NCBI GenBank assembly: GCA_021802965.1
Contig: JAJZQZ010000012.1
Coordinates: 1-32,099, forward strand
Length of the DNA stretch: 32,099 bases
Reading direction: 5' to 3'
From: Actinomycetes bacterium
Lineage (GTDB): Bacteria > Actinomycetota > Thermoleophilia > RBG-16-64-13
Shown: one piece after another, positions 17,687 through 24,696 of the stretch
Numbering within the stretch: position 1 is the stretch's first letter
Layout: every line of letters starts with the position of its first letter
Program-made: the position numbers and the translations under genes
Notes under the pieces: model-generated
The model's input: only the letters and a program-made list of their open reading frames with translations
The model's database searches: none
What the model was told of the DNA's origin: nothing

Positions 17687-17714
17687 TAGTAATGCGGTAA
17701 TACGCACATTACTA
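17687..17714. promoter_or_regulatory. Inverted repeat, probable TA operator
   Basis: TAGTAATG (17687-17694) and CATTACTA (17707-17714) are exact 8-bp inverted arms separated by 12 bp. The site lies 13 bp upstream of the antitoxin start and includes a TACTAT hexamer on the minus strand that could be the -10. Autorepression by the AbrB-fold antitoxin is the likely role. Confidence 0.55.
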
Positions 17715-17837
17715 GGGTACCATCTTCTGATCGGCCGGGCACGACCGGCGATTGCATCTCCGGCGAGAGTCTGAGGGATTGCAGGGTCTTCGTCGATACG
17801 ACCTTGGGCGCACATGGCTCATGGCCCGCGCCCGTCC

Positions 17838-17846
17838 TGCTAGAAT
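17838..17846 (+). promoter_or_regulatory. Extended -10 promoter of the nucleotide-sugar dehydrogenase
   Basis: TGC-TAGAAT forms an extended -10 element ending 10 nt before ATG 17857. There is no clear ribosome-binding site before that ATG, so a leaderless or near-leaderless transcript is plausible. Confidence 0.4.
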
Positions 17847-17856
17847 GGCGCGCAGC

Positions 17857-19329
17857 ATGCACGCCGCCTCCAACCCCCACGCCACGGCGCTCCTCGAGCG
17901 CATCGACGACCGCACCGCCACGGTGGGCGTCATCGGCCAAGGGTATGTCGGTCTCCCGCTGGCGCTGGTCTTCGTAGAGGCCGGTTTCAGCGTCCTCGGC
18001 TTCGACGTCGACCCGGAGAAGGTCGCCGCACTGAATCGGGGCGAGAGCTACATCCGGCACATCGGGCCGGAGCGGGTGGCGGCGGCGCGCGGACTTGCAC
18101 CCGCCCTCTCCACCGACGCGGCCGGTGGCGCCGTCGAGGCGGGCGGCGCCCTCGAGACAGGTGCCCTCGTCTGGGCCGAGTCGCCCTGCCCCCGCCACAC
18201 CCACGTCCATGGAGCGGCGCCGGGCTCGCCCGCGCCGCCGCTCTTCGAGGCCACCGGCGACTTCCACCGTCTGGCCGCCTGCGACGTGGTCGTCATCTGC
18301 GTCCCCACGCCATTGGGCCGGCACCGCGAGCCCGACCTCAGCTACGTGCACGACACGGCCAGAGCAGTCGCGCAGAACCTGCGGCCGGGCCAGCTGATCG
18401 TGCTCGAGTCGACCACGTACCCGGGCACCACCGACGAGGAGGTGCTCCCCATCCTCGAGTACTCCGGCCTTCGCTCCCCGGCCGATTTTCTCCTGGCCTT
18501 CTCGCCCGAGCGGGAGGACCCAGGCAACTCCCAGTTCTCGACGCGGACCATCCCCAAGGTCGTGGGCGGCATCAACGCCGAGTCGACCGAGGTGGCCGCC
18601 GCGCTCTACCGCGTGGCTGTCGAGCACGTCGTGCCGGTCTCGAGCTCCCGGGTGGCCGAGGCCTCCAAGCTCCTGGAGAACATCTACCGCTCGGTCAACA
18701 TCGCCCTGGTGAACGAGCTCAAGATGCTCTTCGATCGCATGGACGTCGACATCTGGGAAGTGATCGAGGCGGCCAAGACCAAGCCCTTCGGTTTCCAGGC
18801 CTTCTACCCGGGACCGGGCCTCGGGGGGCACTGCATCCCGCTCGACCCCTTCTACCTCTCGTGGAAGGCCGCCGAGTACGGCATGTGGACCCGCTTCATA
18901 GAGCTCGCCGGAGAGATCAACACCCGCATGCCCGCGTGGGTGATCTTCAAGACCCAGGAGGCCCTCTCCGACCAGGGCCGCAGTCTCAAGGGCGCGCGGG
19001 TTCTGGTGCTCGGCCTCTCCTACAAGGCCAACATCGACGACGACCGGGAATCACCCAGCTACGAGATCATCGAGCTGCTCCAGGATCGCGGCGCCGAGGT
19101 GGCCTATTGCGACCCCTACCTGCCGGCGGCACGGCCGGGCCGAAAACACGACCTGGGGCTGAAGTCGGTGGGCCTATCGGCGCAGGAGTTCGCCGACTAC
19201 GACTGCGTGATCCTCTCCACCGCCCACCGGCAGTTCGCCGACCCGGCACTGTATTCCGCCGTGAAGCTGGTCGTCGACACGCGCAACGTGGTGCGGCCTG
19301 AGTGGGGTCCGCGGGTCGTCAAGGCATAG
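17857..19329 (+). CDS. UDP-sugar 6-dehydrogenase (WbpA/WecC-like) with an internal insert
   Basis: The protein has 490 residues from ATG 17857; in-frame ATGs at 17821 and 17845 are alternatives. The NAD site is GVIGQGYVGLPLA (24-36). Other motifs are VPTPLG, ESTTYPGTT, EASKLLENIYRSVNIALVNE and catalytic C326 in GLGGHCIPLDPFY. These define the UDP-glucose/GDP-mannose dehydrogenase family, closest in pattern to UDP-N-acetylhexosamine 6-dehydrogenases, which make the uronic acid by two oxidations. About 40 Ala/Gly-rich residues (about 87-128) interrupt the usual region between RGLAPALSTD and the FEATGDF strand. The gene stands alone and probably supplies an acidic sugar to the polysaccharide. 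Confidence 0.85.
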   Translation: MHAASNPHATALLERIDDRTATVGVIGQGYVGLPLALVFVEAGFSVLGFDVDPEKVAALNRGESYIRHIGPERVAAARGLAPALSTDAAGGAVEAGGALETGALVWAESPCPRHTHVHGAAPGSPAPPLFEATGDFHRLAACDVVVICVPTPLGRHREPDLSYVHDTARAVAQNLRPGQLIVLESTTYPGTTDEEVLPILEYSGLRSPADFLLAFSPEREDPGNSQFSTRTIPKVVGGINAESTEVAAALYRVAVEHVVPVSSSRVAEASKLLENIYRSVNIALVNELKMLFDRMDVDIWEVIEAAKTKPFGFQAFYPGPGLGGHCIPLDPFYLSWKAAEYGMWTRFIELAGEINTRMPAWVIFKTQEALSDQGRSLKGARVLVLGLSYKANIDDDRESPSYEIIELLQDRGAEVAYCDPYLPAARPGRKHDLGLKSVGLSAQEFADYDCVILSTAHRQFADPALYSAVKLVVDTRNVVRPEWGPRVVKA

Positions 19330-19348
19330 CCTGGCCGGGATCAAGGCG

Positions 19349-19803
19349 TTGAACGCGGCAACGCTACTTCAGCTGATGACCACCGTGCTCGAACGCGGCG
19401 CGCAGTTCCGCTTCACCGCACGGGGGTCCAGCATGCACCCCTTGATCCGCGACGGCGACGTCCTCACCGTGGAATCGCTCGCCGGCGGTCCCCGCGTCTG
19501 GGCGACGTCGTAGCATTCAGAAGGGACGACGACGGGCGCGTCGCGCTCCACCGCGTGGTTTCTTGCGCCATTCCAGACGGCTTCGTGCTCCGCGGAGACA
19601 ACCTGCCTCAGAGCGACGGCGTGGTCGAACGGGAGAGGATCATGGGCCGAGTGAGCGGGATCGAGAGGAAGGGCCATCGGGTGCGCATGGGAGGAAAGGT
19701 GACCGGAGCCGCCATCGCTGTGGCAAGTCGTCACGGCGTGATCGTGGCGCTACTGGGTGTGTATGGTCGCCGGCGAACGTACTGGCCGGGTCGGACTCCT
19801 TAG
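19349..19803 (+). pseudogene. S26-family (signal-peptidase-like) gene with a frameshift
   Basis: The first frame (TTG 19349 to TAG 19511) encodes FRFTARGSSMHPLIRDGD, the Ser-Met-x-Pro active-site box of S26 peptidases. The rest of the family pattern continues in another frame: RLGDVVAFR, then VALHRVV and FVLRGDN, ending in GRVSGI and a hydrophobic tail at 19803. Restoring one C in the CCCC run near 19490-19493 joins the halves as GGPPRLGDVV. The His of LHRVV in place of the bacterial lysine suggests a Ser-His (S26B/ER-type) enzyme. It is either a pseudogene or a homopolymer sequencing error. Similar small peptidases occur near PqqD/SPASM genes such as those at 21706-23287. Confidence 0.7.
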
Positions 19804-19887
19804 CTTCCGTGCGCCCGCGGCTTTGGAACGCGGCGCAGCTCGCGCCCAACGACGATGCCGCATGCCTCCGGGATTCGTGCCGAAGGC

Positions 19888-19896
19888 TGCTATATT
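19888..19896 (+). promoter_or_regulatory. Extended -10 promoter, leaderless start of the DUF5674 gene
   Basis: TG-C-TATATT ends exactly 7 nt before ATG 19904, so transcription would begin at or next to the start codon. No ribosome-binding site is present, and the -35 region is poor, as expected for an extended -10. Confidence 0.55.
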
Positions 19897-19903
19897 CGAG
19901 CCC

Positions 19904-20245
19904 ATGGAGATCATCGACCACGCCATCACCAAAGCAGACCTGGAGCGGATGGCGCAGGGCATGTTCGGAGATCTGGTCAAGGCCGTCGTCGACGTACGCC
20001 GTGGCGTCATGGCGGTGGATGCCGAGCTGCACTCCGACGAGGAGGCCCTTCTGCTCGAGGACGGTTCCGCGCAGACCGACCTTTGGGGGATCAACATCTA
20101 CCCCGAGCTCGCGGCGGCCGAGATGATCGAGTTCGACTCCATGATCAACATCCGACCTTCACAAGGGAACCGATCGCGCGGGGTCGAAGACCCCCTTATC
20201 CGAGACCGCATCCTTACGGTCGTGCGCTCCCTGGTTTCCGGGTGA
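19904..20245 (+). CDS. DUF5674 family protein
   Basis: This 113-residue protein shows the conserved blocks I associate with DUF5674: MVKAVVD-like DLVKAVVDVRRGVMAVDAE, then LHSDEEALLLEDGS and TDLWGINIYPE, and the C-terminal FDSMINIRPSQGNRSRGVED. The family is widespread but uncharacterised. The strongly kept RPSQGNRSRGVED block with Asn, Arg and acidic residues could form a nucleotide- or nucleic-acid-binding site, but that is inference. It starts on ATG 19904 from a leaderless-type promoter. Its TGA overlaps the next gene in a GTGA junction, so the two products are probably made in fixed ratio. Confidence 0.85.
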   Translation: MEIIDHAITKADLERMAQGMFGDLVKAVVDVRRGVMAVDAELHSDEEALLLEDGSAQTDLWGINIYPELAAAEMIEFDSMINIRPSQGNRSRGVEDPLIRDRILTVVRSLVSG

Positions 20246-20589
20246 ACGCTCAGCACCCAGAGCTGGCGCAGGGCCGGTGGCAGACGCTCCCCCTGATCGA
20301 GCAGCTCGCCAACGTGGGCAGCGAGGTGGAGCGGGCGATCAGCTGGGCAGCGAAAGACAACGACGCGTACAGTGGACGCGCCCTCTACCGGGCGCTCGAG
20401 CTCCTGGAGCTGACGATCGCCGACCCGCGCCATCGCCACCGCCTCAAGGAGCTGACGCGCGTCCGAGAGGCACTCCTCGACTACTTCCTCGGCGACAACG
20501 AGTTCCGGTCGACTCCCGTCAGCTGGCACCGCTACTTTCACCCTTACGGAACGGCCGTGGCGATCAGGAGACACCCGCCCGGCGGTTGA
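20242..20589 (+). CDS. Small helical protein coupled to DUF5674 (unknown function)
   Basis: The protein has 115 residues from GTG 20242. The sequence looks all-helical, with LPLIEQLANVGSEVERAISW, YRALELLELTIADPRHRHRL, TRVREALLDYFLGDNEFRST and WHRYFHPYG. I recall similar small proteins (pattern EQ-x-N-x-GSEV-x-RA, ALELLDLTIADP, YF-x2-Y/F) beside DUF5674 genes in other bacteria, but I cannot name a family. The four-base overlap with DUF5674 indicates they work together, perhaps as a complex. The shape is also compatible with a helical-bundle TA partner, without direct evidence. Confidence 0.72.
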   Translation: MNAQHPELAQGRWQTLPLIEQLANVGSEVERAISWAAKDNDAYSGRALYRALELLELTIADPRHRHRLKELTRVREALLDYFLGDNEFRSTPVSWHRYFHPYGTAVAIRRHPPGG

Positions 20590-20606
20590 CCCCCCTCAAC
20601 CCCGCC
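20581..20606. terminator. Imperfect hairpin spanning two convergent stop codons
   Basis: GGCGG-TTGA (20581-20589) pairs with TCAA (20596-20599) and CCGCC (20602-20606), with a two-base bulge and a CCCCCC loop. It covers the stops of both the 20242 gene and the convergent RES gene. Confidence 0.4.
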
Positions 20607-21060
20607 GCAGCAGTCGCAGATCGGTGACGAACTCCCGGGGCTCACCTAAGGCGACCGACCCAAACGCCGGGTGGAGCGGGTTCAGCAGGTAGTTGGACTC
20701 ATCGGGGACAACGGCGCTCGGGACGGCGAGGACGGCGCTCGACAGCTTTCGCGCCCACGCCGAGCCGATGACCCGCAGCCGCCGGTTCTCTCCCGGGCCG
20801 CGCCAGCCCCGGGGCAGGATGGACGCATCGATCCGCTCCACCTCCAACTCGTCGGGGACAGTGGCCGCGATCAGTACGTAGCGCGCCCGCAACGGGTCGT
20901 CCTGGACCAGCATCTCAAGCATCGCCAGCGCCTGCGAGCCGGAGGTGTAGACCACGGGGATCCCCTTGCGATTCCAGCGGCCCCCGTAAAGCCAGGCGCC
21001 CTCGCCGCTGAAGGCCGAGCCGGCGTACCGTGCCGTCACGAGACGCCAGACCGTGAGCAT
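20596..21060 (-). CDS. RES-domain toxin (NAD-targeting family)
   Basis: This 154-residue protein is a single RES domain. It starts WRLVTARYAGSAFSGEGAWL, followed by YGGRWNRKGIPVVYTSGSQALAMLE, which carries the conserved Arg, Tyr and Glu of the active-site pocket; a late Ser-Asn pair is in PDESNYLLNP. Characterised RES toxins degrade NAD+ or ADP-ribosylate targets. The gene lies 27 bp downstream of a matching Xre antitoxin. No strong ribosome-binding site precedes ATG 21060, so translation may depend on the upstream gene. Confidence 0.88.
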   Translation of the reverse strand: MLTVWRLVTARYAGSAFSGEGAWLYGGRWNRKGIPVVYTSGSQALAMLEMLVQDDPLRARYVLIAATVPDELEVERIDASILPRGWRGPGENRRLRVIGSAWARKLSSAVLAVPSAVVPDESNYLLNPLHPAFGSVALGEPREFVTDLRLLRRG

Positions 21061-21087
21061 CAGACAGGACTCATGGGCAGGCAGGGC

Positions 21088-21543
21088 TCACGCGAAGACC
21101 CCGTGCTCGATACGACCGAGGGTATCCTGCACGCTCTGCGCGCCCACTTCGGTGTCGAGTAGGCTGAAGGGGCTGGCGCCGCCAAGCGCTGCGTTTCGCG
21201 AGTCGAGCCAGTCGAGGGCGACATCGAGAGACTCGAAGACCTCCGCCGCCCGCGCCACGAGGCGCGCAAGACGAACGATCTTGTCGGACTCCTCGCTCGT
21301 GAGGGCGCCTTCTCGCTTGCGCCTGACCAGCGTCCGCTCGGAGATGCCCAGGTTCCGCGCGATCTCAGCCTGGGTCAGACCAAGCGAGGCAGTCAGGGCC
21401 TCGACGGTGAGAGCCGGCAGCCCCTTGCGCACGACAATCACCCAGTCGAGCCTCGCCTGCGGTCCCACTCCCAGTGCGGCGCGACCGCCGAGGAGGTTCT
21501 CCACCGTCACGGACTTTCGTTGTTGAGCGGCGGCTCTGGCCAT
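21088..21543 (-). CDS. Xre/ParS/MbcA-type antitoxin of the RES toxin
   Basis: The protein has 151 residues, with AAGGGA upstream of ATG 21543. The N-terminal half has an Xre-like helix-turn-helix (LTQAEIARNLGISERTLVRR). The C-terminal half is the DUF2384/ParS toxin-binding domain (IVRLARLVARAAEVFESLD) and ends RIEHGVFA, which inserts into the toxin active site in solved RES-Xre complexes. It lies first in a two-gene minus-strand operon, the standard order for this system. Confidence 0.88.
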   Translation of the reverse strand: MARAAAQQRKSVTVENLLGGRAALGVGPQARLDWVIVVRKGLPALTVEALTASLGLTQAEIARNLGISERTLVRRKREGALTSEESDKIVRLARLVARAAEVFESLDVALDWLDSRNAALGGASPFSLLDTEVGAQSVQDTLGRIEHGVFA

Positions 21544-21705
21544 GGCGGGTTCCCTTCCGGCGTCGGGATGCTTCGGAGGCGTGGCGCCATCTGGCGTCCA
21601 TCATAGGTAGGAATGGCGTGAAGAACAAGGGCCCGCGACTGGCATCAGGTACGCCGTCCGCCTTCGGCGCCGGCCACCGCCGGCCGCTCCCGGCACAACC
21701 GAGGG

Positions 21706-22041
21706 TCAGCCGCGAACGGCCAAGATCCTCCGCTTCGTCATCTCGACGGCGAAGCCCAGCACGTCTGCTTCGAGACCGCCCGGCGCCGCCTGGTACTCAT
21801 CGGTCAAGGCCGCGGCCACCTCAGCGAGAGTGCGCCTGCCGTCGAGCTTCTGCCATATGGCCTTGCCGGTCTCGTTCAGCGTGTAGAGCTCGTCGTCGGC
21901 GTCGCCGATGCCGGCGACCAGGGGCACGATGATGACATCGCCCTCGATCTCACGAAAGACGACAGCGTCGGAAGGGACGCAGATGCTCTCGAGCGTGACC
22001 TCGGGTCCCGAGACGTCCTCTGCTTTCATGTCGTCGATCAA
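21706..22041 (-). CDS. PqqD-family protein (radical SAM peptide chaperone-like)
   Basis: The protein has 111 residues from TTG 22041, chosen because AGGAGG lies 8 bases upstream; the first ATG (22029) is too far from it. The PqqD fold is seen in VVFREIEGDVIIVPL, DELYTLNETGKAIWQKLDG, RRTLAEVAAALTDEY and the C-terminal VEMTKRRIL. PqqD proteins bind precursor peptides and present them to radical SAM/SPASM enzymes. Here the SPASM gene lies 82 bp upstream on the same strand, so the pair probably acts on one substrate. No precursor peptide is visible nearby. Confidence 0.85.
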   Translation of the reverse strand: MIDDMKAEDVSGPEVTLESICVPSDAVVFREIEGDVIIVPLVAGIGDADDELYTLNETGKAIWQKLDGRRTLAEVAAALTDEYQAAPGGLEADVLGFAVEMTKRRILAVRG

Positions 22042-22123
22042 GACAGCGTCCTCCTGCGACGATAGCTGTGAGCGGACATGCCCGAGCATAGCAGCACGGC
22101 GCCCGAGAGCGCGCGTGGCAGGC

Positions 22124-23287
22124 CTACCCGTCGATCCCCAGCGCCCCGGCCCGGGCATGGGCGACGCGGCAGAAGTAGTCGACCCAAGCATCCATGGAGC
22201 CCGTCTCCAGCGCCGCGTGGGCCGGGCACCACAGACAGAGGTCGACGAGAGAGCAGCGCCGGCACTTCTGCAGGAACTCCGGATCGCTGCCGCGCAGGTC
22301 GCGCACGTGAGGCACCCACTCCACCCAGGCCTCGCGCAGCGTCCCCCGGCGCAGATCGTAGACCGTGTCCGGATGGCAGAGGGAGCTGCAGAGGCGGAAG
22401 GTGCCGTCGTAGCCCACCGTGAAGCTCCCCTGGCCGGCGCCGCAATGGAAGAGGTGGTCGCAGCCGTCATGCTCCCCGCTCGGCTGGAACACCATGCCGT
22501 CGGTGCAGCCCCGCTCCAGGGCGCCGAAGCGCTCCGGGTCCGCCCGCTCTAGGGCCACGAGCTCCTCCGGCGGAAGGCGTTCGGCCTCGATCTCGGCGTT
22601 ACGGACTGCGTCGCCGTCGAAGCGGCCGTGCAGCAGCGGATCGAAGCGATAGAAATCGGCGGTCCGCTCCCGGCAGAACGCGGCGATCTCCGCGAACTCC
22701 CCCAGGTTGGAGCGCAGCGCCATGGCCTTGAACCTCACCTTCACGCCCGCCTCCGCGAGCAGGTCCAGCCCCCGCAGGAACGCGGCGTGCGAGCCCGGCC
22801 GGCGTGTGACCGCCTCGTACGTCTCCCGGGTCACCCCGTACACCGATACCTCGATGTCGCGCGGCGGGTAGGCACGAAAGAGCTCGGCGTGAGCGGGCGT
22901 GACCAGACAGGCATTGGTGAAGACGCCGACCAGCAGCCCCAGCCGCTTCAGGCCCAGGTATATGTCGCCGAAGTCCGCCCGCAGAAGGGGCTCGCCCCCC
23001 GTCAGAAGACACCACACGGCCCCCATGTCCACCGCTTCGCGCCCGATGCCGAGGATCTCGTCGAGGCCGAGTTCCGCGGCGGCAGCGGTGGCGTCCCCGG
23101 AAGGTAGGTTGATGTAGCAGTGCCGGCAGTCGTTGTTGCAGCGGGCGGTGAGCTCCAGGTCGAAGGCGTGTGGCGCACCCTTGGCGGCAAGCTTGCTCCA
23201 CAGCGGGAGTGCCTGGACCGTCATGGACCTACTCGTCGACGCAGAGTTCGCAGCCTCGGCGGGCTCAGGTGTCGGGGAGTCGTCCAT
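22124..23287 (-). CDS. Radical SAM/SPASM enzyme
   Basis: This 387-residue protein has the 4Fe-4S motif C50-x3-C54-x2-C57 (TARCNNDCRHCYINLP) and the SAM-binding block LLTGGEPLLR. The C-terminal SPASM domain has cysteines near 282, 300, 304, 342, 345, 351, 354 and 373 (KCRRCSLVDLCLWCPA), enough for auxiliary clusters. Such enzymes modify peptides or proteins, usually with a PqqD-like partner, which follows directly. The start at ATG 23287 is supported by a promoter 9 bases upstream and the absence of a ribosome-binding site. Substrate unknown. Confidence 0.88.
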   Translation of the reverse strand: MDDSPTPEPAEAANSASTSRSMTVQALPLWSKLAAKGAPHAFDLELTARCNNDCRHCYINLPSGDATAAAAELGLDEILGIGREAVDMGAVWCLLTGGEPLLRADFGDIYLGLKRLGLLVGVFTNACLVTPAHAELFRAYPPRDIEVSVYGVTRETYEAVTRRPGSHAAFLRGLDLLAEAGVKVRFKAMALRSNLGEFAEIAAFCRERTADFYRFDPLLHGRFDGDAVRNAEIEAERLPPEELVALERADPERFGALERGCTDGMVFQPSGEHDGCDHLFHCGAGQGSFTVGYDGTFRLCSSLCHPDTVYDLRRGTLREAWVEWVPHVRDLRGSDPEFLQKCRRCSLVDLCLWCPAHAALETGSMDAWVDYFCRVAHARAGALGIDG

Positions 23288-23296
23288 GACCGTTCG

Positions 23297-23325
23297 AGTC
23301 TATTCGACGGCGTCGAGGCGGGCAA
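23297..23325 (-). promoter_or_regulatory. Promoter of the radical SAM gene (leaderless type)
   Basis: On the minus strand TTGCCC (23325-23320), a 17-bp spacer and TAGACT (23302-23297) form a good sigma-70-like promoter. The -10 ends 9 nt before ATG 23287, so the transcript would have little or no leader. Confidence 0.5.
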
Positions 23326-23364
23326 GGGAGCAGCAAGAACGAAGCCTGTGACCCTCAGTCGCTG

Positions 23365-23393
23365 CGGACACGTTTGATGATTTCGGATATAGT
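23365..23393 (+). promoter_or_regulatory. Promoter of the AbrB-PIN module
   Basis: CGGACA (23365-23370), a 17-bp spacer and TATAGT (23388-23393) lie upstream of the GGAGG site at 23431. The -35 matches consensus at four of six positions. Confidence 0.45.
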
Positions 23394-23440
23394 TACGCCA
23401 TGTCCGCTAGATAGGCCAAGCGTCCGCATTGGAGGTAGAG

Positions 23441-23698
23441 GTGCCGACCATACGAGTGGGCCGTCGAGGGCAGGTCACGATACCGTCGGATGTGCGAAGG
23501 GACCTTGATCTTCACGACGGCGATCGCATGTTCCTGCTCGTTCGTGCTGGAGACATCCTGCTGCGCCCTGCCGGCGCTTCTATCTTCTCGCTTCGAGGAA
23601 GTATTCCCGTTACGGGGCCTCAAGACTTCGCGGAGATCCGCAACGAGGTGCTCCGGCTCCGTGCTCAGGGCAAGGCGAACGCCGTCGATGATGAGTGA
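23441..23698 (+). CDS. AbrB/SpoVT-type antitoxin of a PIN toxin
   Basis: The protein has 85 residues from GTG 23441, chosen because GGAGG lies five bases upstream. The DNA-binding domain is typical (VPTIRVGRRGQVTIPSDVRR, then LDLHDGDRMFLLVRAGDILLR). The C-terminal tail is helical and charged (FAEIRNEVLRLRAQGKANA) and is expected to bind the toxin. It overlaps the PIN gene by 11 bases, the standard antitoxin-first order. Confidence 0.85.
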   Translation: MPTIRVGRRGQVTIPSDVRRDLDLHDGDRMFLLVRAGDILLRPAGASIFSLRGSIPVTGPQDFAEIRNEVLRLRAQGKANAVDDE

Positions 23699-24185
23699 CA
23701 AACCCAACGCCGGGGAGCGGGCTCGTCCCGTCGGTCAAGTTCGGTCAGGTCCGATCTTTGTCGACACGAACGTGTTTCTGCGCTTTCTTACCAACGACGT
23801 GCCCGACCAAGCTTCCGCCGCGGAGAGGTTGTTCCAACAGGCGGCGCGCGGGGAAGTCCAGCTGATGACCAACACGATGGTGCTGGCGGAGCTGGTATGG
23901 GTTACGGAGTCGCACTACCGCCTGCCTAAGAGCGGAGTGCATGAACGGGTGCTCGCCATAGTCGGGATGGAGGGGCTGGACGTGCCCGCGCTGGACGTGG
24001 CTCTGGAGGCGCTGCACGACTACGTGGAGAAGAACGTGGACCTCATCGACGCCTACAACGTGGCCTGGGCCCGGAGCCATGCGGTCGACTCCTTCGCCAC
24101 CTTCGACGCCAAACATCTCGGCCGGTTCGAGGATCTCGAGGTCGTGATCCCGGGCCAACGCTTCAGTCCTTCGGCAGCCTCCTAG
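23688..24185 (+). CDS. PIN-domain ribonuclease toxin (VapC-like)
   Basis: This 165-residue protein starts at ATG 23688 (ATG 23691 is equivalent), overlapping the antitoxin gene. Acidic active-site residues are D26 (FVDTNVFLRFL), E68 (LAELVWV), D121 (DLIDAYNVAWA) and D140 (FATFDAKHL), the full PIN quartet. PIN toxins cleave tRNA or rRNA with Mg2+. About 20 non-conserved residues precede the domain. Its 3' end overlaps the decayed SPASM gene on the other strand by 23 bases. Confidence 0.87.
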   Translation: MMSDKPNAGERARPVGQVRSGPIFVDTNVFLRFLTNDVPDQASAAERLFQQAARGEVQLMTNTMVLAELVWVTESHYRLPKSGVHERVLAIVGMEGLDVPALDVALEALHDYVEKNVDLIDAYNVAWARSHAVDSFATFDAKHLGRFEDLEVVIPGQRFSPSAAS

Positions 24186-24573
24186 CTGTGATGCCCGCCT
24201 CTGCCCCCTCCCACCCCAGCTGGCCATCCCGCAGCCAGCCCAGGTGCCGCGCCTGGGCGTGGGCCACCTCGCACAGGTAGTCGACCGGGGTGTCTAGCGT
24301 GCCGTGCTCGCTCCATGATTTGGCCGGGCACTGTTCGCAGAGACCGCGGAGGAAGCACCGCGCGCAGCGGCCAAGGTAGTCGGAGTGGGCCGCACGCATC
24401 TCGCGTAGCTCGGTGAAGCGTTCGAGCGCCGCGGCGAGGGGAGCATCGAGGACGCCCATGGTCAGCTCGGGCGCCCGGAGGGTCAGGCACGGCTGCGCCC
24501 TCCCGTAGGCATCGACGGCGATGCCCCCGCAACCGGCTCCGCACGTGAAGAGGTGGTCGTCGGGCAACGGCAT
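24163..24573 (-). pseudogene. Truncated radical SAM/SPASM protein, C-terminal domain only
   Basis: From MPLPDDHLFTCGAG onward the frame matches the end of the intact SPASM enzyme at 22124-23287. CARCFLRGLCEQCPAK aligns with CRRCSLVDLCLWCPAH, and TPVDYLCEVAHAQA with AWVDYFCRVAHARA. The frame is open further upstream but loses all similarity beyond about 24590, and there is no CxxxCxxC radical SAM core. The 5' half was therefore lost, with the divergent RHH-PIN module starting at 24697 now beside the break. It is a remnant of a second SPASM gene. Confidence 0.75.
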
Positions 24574-24696
24574 GAAGCGGGCGCGCGCAGCTCGACGTGG
24601 ATGGGCGTGGTGTCGTAACCCGGCGAAGGCGACCGTGGCGCCATCGTGGCCCACTGGCGGTCGCGCGCCATACGCATATATGATATCGTGTACGGC

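Noticed and set aside
17638-18831. 397-codon minus-strand frame
   Set aside because: It is antisense to the sugar dehydrogenase and without motifs.
23400-23416. Mini-ORF ATG TCC GCT AGA TAG as a leader peptide
   Set aside because: It has four sense codons and no ribosome-binding site, and lies near the predicted transcription start. Probably chance.
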